Shown one piece after another: positions 56,172 through 64,000 of a stretch of DNA of 64,000 nt; the first letter of the stretch is position 1; each line of letters opens with the position of its first letter. Under the pieces are notes generated by a model, which worked only from the letters and a program-made list of their open reading frames with translations, searched no databases and was not told where the DNA came from. Origin of the DNA: Ophiura sarsii (lineage: Eukaryota > Echinodermata > Ophiuroidea > Amphilepidida > Ophiuridae). Position numbers and translations under genes: made by a program. Location: positions 930,001 through 994,000 of the forward strand of contig CM069454.1 of NCBI GenBank assembly GCA_035610835.1. The letters are read 5' to 3'.

Positions 56172-57037
56172 TTAAAAATTAGGTAATTTGTCTTAGAAGG
56201 CTTCAAAAATAATGAAATGTGCACAATTATACCTACAATTACAAAATGTGTAAAAAAGTAATTTTTCCCAAAAATGTCACTTATTTGCATGTTGTTGCAC
56301 GACGATGTGCTTGGTTAAGGGTATTGAAGTATTCCTATTATAAATTTTGTTATGTTTATGCAAACGAAATATTAATTTGTGTCCTTTCAAAGAAGTGATA
56401 AGTTTCTATTGTCCCTCAGTTTATTTACTTTGATAAATACAGGTTAAAAATTCAGTTTGAGTACAAATTCTTGATACCATACACAAACGGCATCGCAGAT
56501 GCCCAACTATTTTAATAAACACATGTTTTTGTATTGATTTGTATGTATTCCTGCCTGAAACATTAGAATGCTTATAATAGATAAGATTCTGATGAAGTTG
56601 CTATAATATGTGTTGATATAATAAAAAGATATTATTCAGTTTATTTGATGACGAGGACTTCTCTTGTGCATTATTTTTGGTATGACCCTATTACATACAT
56701 GACAGGAATAGGCCTATTGACAGGAGTTTATAAAAAGTATTCAAAACCACCCAAAATGATGTATTGTAGAGTACTTAATCTGAACACTATTAATCAGGAA
56801 AATGTGTAATAATGCTGTCACATTAATTAAATTGAATTGAATTGAATAAAATTAATCAGTTCAATTAAATTCAATTAAGTTATTTATATTTCTTATTTTC
56901 CCAATTAGGATACATCCAATGTTTTTATTATATTATTTTCTATTCCATTCCATAGTATTTTATTCTATTTTATTCTATCATTCATTCAAGGGTCATTATT
57001 TACTTAATTCATATCAATAACATAACTTAAATACAGT
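56172..57037. other. AT-rich approach to the satellite, no gene seen
   Basis: From about 56820 the sequence becomes GAATT/AATTC-rich and then TATTC-rich, the same spacer DNA used within the higher-order units. Confidence 0.5.
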
Positions 57038-57658
57038 AACTCGAAAATTGCGAAATTCGAGTAATGAAACTCGAAAATTACAAAATTCGAGTTAAGTAAC
57101 TCGAAATTAAGTTACTCGAAAAGTGCGAAATTCGAGTTAAGTGACTCGTAAATCGCAAATTCGAGTTAAGTTACTCGAAAAACTGTTAATTAACTCGAAA
57201 ATTGCAAAATTCGAGTTAAGTTACACAATAATTGCAAAATTCGAGTCGGGTAACTTGAAAAATAAACATTTCGTGTTACAATTTAATGAAAAAGAAAAAT
57301 TCGAGATATGTAACTCAGTTAAGTAAAAGTTCAATTCAATTCCAAAACAAGTTAAATTATAAATTGAATTAAATTAAATTAAATATAATTAATTGTTCTC
57401 CAAATTATGATACATCCAATGGTTCTGTTATATTCTTTTCTATTCGATTCTATTCTATTCTATCATAATGTATTCAAAGGTCATAATTCACTTTATTAAT
57501 ATCAATAATATAACTTGAATACAGTAACTCGAAAAACGTAAAAGGCAATTGAATTCAATTAAAATTAAATCGTCAATTTAATTGAATTGAATCATCAATT
57601 CAATTAAGTTAAATTCAATTCAATCCATGCGTGTTAGACGTGACATTCAATTGCTATA

Positions 57659-57845
57659 CACTTTCCACGCGGCATGCGACGACATCCACTTTCCAAGCTG
57701 CATGCGACGACATACACTTTCCACGCTGCATGCGACGACATACATGCGACGACATACGACGACATACACTTTCCACGCGGCATGCGACGACATCCCATCA
57801 TCCCATCACCAAATGTTTAAAAAATGTCAACATTTTTCAATTATC
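57659..57845 (+). repeat. M1-type MITE terminus, internally amplified (satellite unit 1)
   Basis: CACTTTCCACGCGGCATGCG followed by ACGACAT repeats about four times with a 28-29 bp period, then CACCAAATGTTTAAAAAATG and TCAACATTTTTCAATTATC. The first motif matches the right terminus of the 2459-2918 MITE (CACTTTCCATGCGGC...GACGACAT on the minus strand), and the second matches 2487-2517. Equivalent modules lie at 58797-58940, 59954-60100 and 63296-63445. Confidence 0.8.
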
Positions 57846-57941
57846 GTGCACCCTTGTTCAATAATGCCACGGGTTGGAATGTCAGAATTGTACACCGTAG
57901 TATACATATATAATGCTACCTTCAGTAGATAATGAAGTCAT

Positions 57942-58074
57942 TTAAAGGCATAGTATGTGATCTTTTCCAGAGAGCGCCCTCTATTCATGATTTAGAGAGT
58001 CTTGCAGATTTACATTTCTGATCATAAATCGTACATACATTCCAAGTTACAGAGCGGTACGTAGGATACATCTA
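57942..58074 (+). repeat. Half of an M2-type MITE (satellite unit 1)
   Basis: TTAAAGGCATAGTATGTGAT, 'cttttccagag-gcgccctc', 'cttgcagatttac', 'tctgatcataaatc' and 'ttccaagttacagagcg-tacg' follow the order of the left arm of 13200-13340. Equivalent modules are at 59066-59175, 60141-60211 (truncated) and 63579-63708. Confidence 0.85.
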
Positions 58075-58114
58075 ATGTTTTTGTTATATTCTATTCTTTT
58101 CTATTCTATTCGAA

Positions 58115-58330
58115 GTAACTCGAAAATTGCAAAATTCGAGTCAAGTAACGCGATAATTGCTAAATTGTAACTCGAAAACGCGAATTCGAGTTAAGTAACT
58201 CGAGAAGTGCGAAATTCGAGTTACGTAACTCGAAAATTGCTAAATTCGAGTTAAGTAACTCGAAAATTGCTAAATTCGAGTTAATTAACTCGATTGCGAA
58301 ATTCGAGTTAAGTAAAAATTCAATTCAAAT
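58115..58330 (+). repeat. 30-bp palindromic minisatellite, representative block
   Basis: The monomer is TTCGAGTTAAGTAACTCGAA plus a 10-base AAATTGCAAA-type spacer. The first 20 bases form a perfect 9-bp stem with a 2-base centre. Blocks occur at about 57038-57310, 58115-58330, 58455-58680, 59224-59440, 59625-59850, 60213-60445, 60608-60643 joined to 62992-63185, and 63756-64000. Stems are largely kept while the spacer varies (AAATTGCGAA, AAAACGCGAA, AAAGTGCGAA). Confidence 0.9.
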
Positions 58331-60678
58331 ATAAATTCAATTCAATTCGATTCAATTAAGTTAAATTAAATTAAATTCATTGTTCTCCCATTTAGGATAC
58401 ATCCAAACGTTTTTGATATATATTCTTTTCTATATTCTATTCTATAATATTCTAAGTAACTCGAAAATTGAAAAATTCGAGTTAAGTAACTAAAAAAACG
58501 CGAAATTCGAGTCAAGTAACTCAATAGTTGCTAAATTCAAGGTAAGTAACTCGAAAATTGTAGTTAATTAAGTAACTCGATAATTGCGAAATTCGAGTTA
58601 GGTAACTCGAAAATGATCATTTCGTGTTACAATTAAATAAAAAATAAAGACTAATCGAAATATGCAACTCGAGTTAGGTAACAACTCAAATGAATCCAAT
58701 TCAAATTAAATTTAATTATAAATTAAATTGAATTGAATTAATCAATTCAATTCAATTCAATCCATGGATGCGTGTTCGTGACATTCAATTGCTATACACT
58801 TTACACGCGGCATGACGACATCCACTTTCCACGCTGCATGCGACGACATACATACGACGACATTCACTTTCCACGCGGCATGCGACGACATCCCAAAATG
58901 TCACCACATGTTTAAAAAATGTCAACATTGTTCAATTATCGTGCACCCTTGTTCAATAATGCCACGGGTTGAAATGTCAGAATTGTTCACCGTAGTATAT
59001 ACACAATGTAAATATAACTAAATAAAATGCTACCTTCAGTAGATAGCAAAGATGATAATGAAGTCAAGGCATATTATGTGATCTTTTCCATTTATTTAGA
59101 GAGTATATTTTCTTGCAGACTTACATTTCTGATCATAAATCGTACATACATTCGAAGTTACAGAGCGTTACGTAGGATACATCTAATGTTTTTGCTATAT
59201 TCTATTATTTTCTATTCTATTCGAAGTAACTCGAAAATTGCAAAATTCGAGTCAAGTAACTCGATAATTGCTATCGAGTAAGGTAACTCGAAAACGCGAA
59301 ATTCGAGTTAAATAACTCGAAAAGTGTGAAATACGAGTTACGTAACTCGAAAATTGCTAAATTCGAGTTAAGTAACTCGAAAAATGCGAAATTCGAGTTA
59401 ATTAACTCGATTTGCGAAATTCGAGTTAGGTATCTCAAAAAATGAACATTTCGTGTTACAATTAAATAAAAATAAAAAGAATCGCATTACGCAAGTCGAG
59501 TTAAGTAAAAATTCAATTCAAATATAAATTCAATTCAATTCGATTCAATTAAGTTACATTGTTCTCCCATTTAGGATACATCCAACGTTTTGATATATAT
59601 TCTTAGTATTCTATTCTATTCTAAGTAACTCGAAAATTGAAAAATTCGAGTTAAGTAATTCAAAAAACGCGAGATTCGAGTCAAGTAACTCAATAGTTGC
59701 CGGTAAGTAACTCGAAAATTGCAAAATTCGAGTTAAATAACTCGATAATTGCGAAATTCGAGTTAGGTTACTCGAAAATGATCATTTCGTGTTACAATTA
59801 AATAAAAAATAAAGAATCGAAATATATGCAACTCGAGTTAGGTAACAACTCAAATGAATCCAATTCAAATTAAATTTAATTATAAATTAAATTGAATTGA
59901 ATTAATCAATTCAATTCAATTCAATCCATGGATGCGTGACATTCAATTGCTATACACTCTCCACGCGGCATGACGACATCCACTTTCCACGCTGCATGCG
60001 ACGACATAAATGCGACGGACGACATACACTTTCCACGCAGAATGCGACGACATCCCAAAATGTCACCAAATGTTTAAAAAATGTCAACATTTTTAAATTA
60101 TGCTACCTTCAGTAGATAGCAAAGATGATAATGAAGTCATTTAAAGGCATATTATGTGATCTTTTCCAGAGAGCGCCCTCTATTCATGATTTTTTTAGAG
60201 AGTAGATTTTCTACTCGAAGTAACTCGAAAACTTGCAAAATTCGAGTCAAGTAACTCGATAATTGCTAAATTCGAGTTAGGTAACTCGAAAAACGCAAAA
60301 TTCGAGTTAAGTAACTCGAAAAGTGCGAAATTCGAGTTACGTAACTCGAAAAGTGCTAAATTCGAGTTCTAACTCGAAAAAACGCACAATTCGAGTTAAG
60401 TAACTCAATAATTGCGACATTCGAGTTAGGTAACTCAAAAAATGAACATTTCGTGTTACAATTAAATAAAAAATAAAAAGAATCGAAAATTCAATTCAAA
60501 TATAAATTTAATTCAATTCGATTCAATTAAGTTAATTTAAATTCATTGTTCTCCCATTTAGGATCCAACGTTTTTGATATATATTCTTTTCTATTCTATT
60601 CTATTCTAAGTAACTAGTAAATTGAAAAATTCGAGTTAAGTAATCCCCCGGCCGCCTCACGGATTCCATTCTGTTTTT

Positions 60679-60957
60679 GTGCTAGCTATCACGATAGCTA
60701 GCTCTTATAGCCTGAATTCAAAATCAATATTCCAAGTACGCGATGACTTCGAGTCACTTGGTTCAGGAAACCGTGACCAAATCGGTATAATTATCGAACG
60801 GGTCCAGCCAAATGACACTCTCATACGGGTATATTGGTTGATCGAGAAGTGTGACGCTTGGATGCTATGTGTATTGCATCAGGGTCACTTACAAGCGCCG
60901 CCTAATCCATCTATGTCCATGGCTTTGATTGGACGAGAGATGTGTTCAGTTGTTTAG
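60679..60957 (+). CDS. Unrecognised 92-codon open frame
   Basis: Moderate GC content and ordinary amino-acid use set this frame apart from the repeat shadows around it. The stretch VRDDFESLGSGNRDQIGIII followed by ERVQPND and VYW faintly recalls a MIB/HERC2 domain (V-x-G-x-DW-x-GxQDG-x-G-x-G-x-V, then a V-x-W strand), but the key Trp and Gly positions are not convincingly kept. No splice sites or neighbours support it. It could be a captured exon or chance. Confidence 0.2.
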   Translation: MLAITIASSYSLNSKSIFQVRDDFESLGSGNRDQIGIIIERVQPNDTLIRVYWLIEKCDAWMLCVLHQGHLQAPPNPSMSMALIGREMCSVV

Positions 60958-61124
60958 CGCCCGGGGTGAAATTTTGAGATGATGTCCGCAGTTGTTTGCC
61001 TAGCCTGTGTAAAGTATATTTACTCCGATAGGTAAACAAAGCGATAAATATCCACTAGCTTGTGGCAATGTAAAGAAATGGAGGGGTGAAGCAAACTGAT
61101 AATTTTAGGCAAATATAGAATAGA

Positions 61125-61405
61125 TTAACGCTGTCCATGCGCGCGGTTATGCACACGCAAAATACAATTCACAAAATGTTTCACAAACGTATTTAATTTA
61201 TTGGCTTTCATCATCATATATTTCGAATCACCATGAGAAATTAATTAACATAAGTACAAGCACGTCTAGTATTAGGTCAGTTATTCTTGAGATAAGACTT
61301 TGAAAGTTTAGAAAAGGTTTTTGCAAAATCTTTTTTATATGGCAAAACCAGGGAGGTGTAATAGGTAATATCACTCTGGTAAAACTAGCCGCATAGAAAG
61401 TGTCC
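61125..61405 (+). mobile_element. M1-family MITE, shorter copy
   Basis: Starts TTAACGCTGTCCATGCG. Shares CACAAAATGTTT, GAATCACCATGAGAAAT, 'aagtacaa-ca-g-ctagtatt' and 'attcttgagata-gacttt' with the left half of 2459-2690. It ends near GCCGCATAGAAAGTG, the same motif that forms the centre and outer end of the longer copy. It thus looks like the monomer of which 2459-2918 is a head-to-head dimer. Confidence 0.7.
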
Positions 61406-61713
61406 CTTATGTCTGTTATTTTGTTATTCAACGAAAGCCGTTTAAAAACTATTGTACTTTTTAATTCACTATTGAGCAAATATACCTCTGACAATCTGTG
61501 TTGATTTTTACAACACTTATACCAATAAAGCCTATGGAGATGGTGGTTCTAAAATGTTTACTCTCGTGTTTGCCAAAGATGGAGATATCGTTTATAACTG
61601 CACAAACAAATCGTACTGGGTAGTTAATTTCCATTCTTTGGTAGGCTTAATAAAATAAATACAAAATTGGCGGTCGTTTTATGAGTTTTGAAGTCAATTG
61701 TTTGCGACATATG

Positions 61714-61975
61714 GGCGTAGCCAGGAGGCTTGTCATCCCGGGGGCACGAGAGTGGCGTGGGGTCCAGGGCCCACATTACATAAGGGCCCCGGCCCGGTAG
61801 GTCCTGGGACAAAGCCTTTAGGTGATTAGGATTGGTATTGATTCCCCACGACGAGAAACGCCATGAAATTGGAGATAAGTATATATAAAACCCTTTAACT
61901 CCCCTGAATTGTTAATTGCACCCCCCCCCCCCCCCCCGAATGACCCTTGGTGGGTTACCTGTAGCTACGCCGCCA
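61714..61975. mobile_element. 260-bp CAGTGGCGTA-group element with poly-C
   Basis: GGGCGTAGCCAGGAGGC on the left and GTAGCTACGCCGCC on the right, with GGGGCCC-rich sequence and a C-run (61921-61937). It is the best-bounded small member of the poly-G/C repeat group in this window. Confidence 0.6.
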
Positions 61976-62066
61976 ATGAATGCACACAACAAGATCAAAT
62001 GATTGTTTCATTTCTTCCAAATTTCTTTTTAATTCACGAATTGGGCAGAGCTCCAAACTGAGTAAT

Positions 62067-62528
62067 AGCCCAAACCCTAATTGGAGGTGATTCTTGTAAA
62101 TAATTAATTTTCAGAGTGTTTATAACATTAATGTGAAAGTTTCAGATTAAAAATTCAAACCAAAAAATAAAAAAATACAAATAAAAGTACATCGTTAGTA
62201 CATTATAAGTACATCTTTAAAGGATGATATCTCAGTTTGGAGTTTTCATAAAGACTATAACTGAAAAATTATATAACTCCGCTTAAAAAAAGAGTACAGC
62301 CCAAACCCTAATTGGAGGTGATTCTTGTAAATAATTAATTTTCAGAGTGTTTATAACATTAATGTGAAAGTTTCAGATTAAAAATTCAAACCAAAAAATA
62401 AAAAAATAAAAATAAAAGTACATCGTTAGTACATTATAAGTACATCTTTAAAGGATGATATCTCAGTTTGGAGTTTTCATAAAGACTATAACTGAAAAAT
62501 TACATAACTCCGCTTAAAAAAAGAGTAC
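62067..62528 (+). repeat. 231-bp tandem duplication, two nearly identical copies
   Basis: AGCCCAAACCCTAATTGGAG starts at 62067 and 62298. I see only about two differences across 231 bp, so the duplication is recent or maintained by conversion. Contains no open frame of note. Confidence 0.92.
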
Positions 62529-62839
62529 CATTGTTAAGCGGAAGATCTCTACTACAATAATCAAATACAAGCTCAATGTTGATATCTTGCCTAATTGTGT
62601 CTGATTTTCACATATATACAGTACGGACAACTACTGCAAATTTGTCTTCATATTCATTACTTGATATCATGCCCAAATTTGCCAATACGTTCACTGCCTG
62701 CTCTTGTGCCAATACTGATTACCCAATTACATGTCATTATTCTACCAAATGCTTTCCTAAAAAATATCAAAGTCTTTCATTTGTACTAGCACTTCCCCTT
62801 TAAAGGGTTTTTATTAGCTTTGTATATTGTGCTATCATA

Positions 62840-62991
62840 TTTTGTGTGTGTATGTATAGGCCCTTTTTACTTTGTACAGTATAATAATATGTTGCAGTAA
62901 GATATAGTGTTTTGTGTATTTTACTATGTACAGCGCTTTGACCACTTTTGATTAGGCGCTTAATAAATGCTGCTTATTATTATATTATTAT
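62840..62991 (+). repeat. Retroposon 3' tail
   Basis: 'tacagcgctttgaccac', 'aggcgcttaataaatgctgc' and an ATT-rich terminus. The same type of tail, on the minus strand, is at 39303-39430. Marks the 3' end of the insertion at 60644. Confidence 0.65.
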
Positions 62992-64000
62992 TAACTCAAA
63001 AAACGTGAAATTCGAGTCAAGTAACTCGATAGTTGCTATATTCAAGGTAAGTAACTCGAAAATTGCAAAATTCGAGTTAAGTAACTCGATAATTGCGAAA
63101 TTCGAGTTAGGTAACTCGAAAAATGAACATTTCGTGTTACAAGTAAATAAAAAATAAAGAATCGAAATATGCAACTCGAGTTAGGGAACAATTCAAATGA
63201 ATCCAATTAAAATTAAATCTAATTATAAAATTAAATTGAATTGAATTAATCAATTCAATGCAATCCATGCGTGTTCGTGACATTCAATTGCTATACACTT
63301 TCCACGCGGCATGCGACGACAACCACTTTCCACGCTGCATGCGACGACATACATGCGACGACATACGACGACATCCACTTTCCACGCGGCATGCGACGAC
63401 ATCCCATCACCAAATGTTTAAAAAATGTCAACATTTTTCAATTATCGTGCACCCTTGTTCAATAATGCCACGGTTTGGAATGTCAGAATTTGTACACCGT
63501 ACTGAGTATACACAATGTAAATATAACTAAATAAATGATGCTACCGTTCAGTAGATAGCAAAGATGATAATGAAGTCAAGGCATATTATGTGATCTTTTC
63601 CAGAGAGCGCCCTCTATTCATGAATTTTTTAGAGAGTAGATTTTCTTGCAGATTTACATTTCTGATCATAAATCGTACATACATTCCAAGTTACAGAGCG
63701 GTACGTAAGATACATCTAATGTTTTTGTTATATTCTATTCTTTTCTATTCTATTCGAAGTAAGTAACTCGAAAATTGCAAAATTCGAGTCAAGTAACTCG
63801 ATAATTGCTAAATTCGAGTTAGGTAACTCGAAAAACGCAAAATTCGAGTTAAGTAACTCGAAAAGTGCGAAATTCGAGTTATGTAACTCGAAAATGTCTA
63901 AGTTCGAGTTAAATAACTCGAAAAACGCGAAATTCGAGTTAAGTAACTCGATAATTGCGAAATTCAAGTTAGGTAACTCAAAAAATGAACATTTCGTGTT

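Larger units (their letters stand above)
60644..62991 (+). mobile_element. 2.35-kb composite insertion splitting a satellite unit
   Basis: Satellite sequence stops at GAGTTAAGTAA (60643) and resumes TAACTCAAAAAACG at 62992, so the inserted block carries a short TAA duplication. It ends in 'aggcgcttaataaatgctgc' and an ATT-rich tail (62956-62991), the 3' signature of a SINE or LINE, on the plus strand. Its 5' part (60644-61000) is less AT-rich than the surroundings and contains a 22-base palindrome (GCTAGCTATC, AC, GATAGCTAGC) at about 60680. Inside it are an M1-type MITE, a GGCGTAGCCAGG-ended poly-C repeat and a 231-bp tandem duplication. It is either one retroposon carrying nested elements or several stacked insertions. 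Confidence 0.7.
57038..64000 (+). repeat. Composite higher-order satellite, unit about 1.15 kb
   Basis: Units are marked by 'gacattcaattgctatacact' at about 57641, 58779, 59937 and 63278. The first two spacings are about 1138 and 1158 bp; the third is 3341 bp but about 1 kb after removing the insertion at 60644-62991. Module order: amplified M1-type MITE end; 'ttatcgtgcacccttgttc' spacer; half of an M2-type MITE; TATTC microsatellite; 30-bp palindromic minisatellite block A; ATTCAA-rich spacer with 'gttctcccatttaggataca'; block B; 'aacatttcgtgttacaatta'; AATTC microsatellite. The array continues beyond the window. Open frames in it (such as 63728-63967 minus, with a 10-residue peptide repeat) are by-products of the 30-bp period. 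Confidence 0.92.

Noticed and set aside
57627..57932. Frames with repeated FHAACDDI peptides
   Set aside because: By-products of the 28-bp amplified MITE end; different units encode it in different frames.
63728..63967. Minus-strand frame with a 10-residue FAIFELLNSN-like repeat
   Set aside because: The 30-bp satellite period keeps the frame open; no start context or conserved protein features.
57038..64000. CRISPR-like regular repeat with spacers
   Set aside because: The 30-bp palindromic repeat with 10-base spacers resembles CRISPR superficially, but spacers are not unique and are too short, no cas genes exist, and the DNA is eukaryotic.

Overview
The window is eukaryotic, animal-type DNA that looks like the non-coding, transposon-filled part of a marine invertebrate genome. 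Evidence: AT-rich sequence with few open frames, two 100-base runs of N marking scaffold gaps, a degenerate TTAGGG array, a Ty3/gypsy pol, an L1/Tx1-like LINE, tRNA-derived repeats, many short palindromic DNA transposons, and long homopolymer and minisatellite tracts. The octamer TAGGCCTA recurs throughout; together with the repeat types this suggests an echinoderm- or hemichordate-like deuterostome. That placement is inference. I found no intact host gene. All recognisable coding sequence comes from mobile elements or is broken.

Layout. 0-10 kb: degenerate direct repeats, poly-C/poly-G tracts, a telomere-like array (1976-2070), a 460-bp TTAA-bounded palindromic MITE (2459-2918), and a tandem array in which a CAGTGTTTCTAG-ended mini-element is amplified about every 370 bp (3871-5259), with stray ends to 7.2 kb. 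10-20 kb: a CTCCT microsatellite, a 34-bp repeat, a 1.48-kb element with a 9-bp target duplication and internal tRNA-like boxes (10908-12389), a fold-back MITE (13200-13495), a TA-flanked 0.87-kb inverted-repeat element (16820-17691), the 3' end of a LINE (18541-18921) and a GGATCAAA-rich inverted-repeat element (19076-20014). 20-35 kb: tRNA-derived SINE fragments, a 1.07-kb inverted-repeat element (25286-26350), a Ty3/gypsy gag-pol remnant with PPT and probable 3' LTR (27119-30197), a disrupted four-finger C2H2 pseudogene (30674-31028), a 183-bp tandem array and two TTAAAGGTATA-type MITEs. 35-50 kb: a CCTTATCTGGGG palindrome cluster (37071-37490), a duplicated segment (37534-38547), an L1/Tx1-like LINE remnant on the minus strand (39883-41575), mariner-like short elements, a palindromic TTGGCATCA minisatellite (45613-45986), and a tRNA-Thr(AGT)-like gene inside a long inverted repeat (47395-47858). 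50-57 kb: more inverted-repeat elements, including one inserted into the terminal inverted repeat of another (54368-56171).

57-64 kb: a higher-order satellite with a unit of about 1.15 kb, running off the window end. Each unit joins an amplified end of the 2459-2918 MITE family, half of the 13200-13495 MITE family, TATTC and AATTC microsatellites, and two blocks of a 30-bp minisatellite whose monomer contains the 20-base palindrome TTCGAGTTAAGTAACTCGAA. One unit is split by a 2.35-kb composite insertion (60644-62991).

Function. Nothing here forms a host operon or pathway. The coherent theme is mobile DNA turning into satellite DNA: families seen elsewhere in the window as single palindromic elements reappear as fixed modules of the 57-64 kb array. 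The best candidates for something undescribed are this composite satellite, the GATA-motif palindrome cluster at 37.1 kb, and the nested insertion at 54.7 kb.
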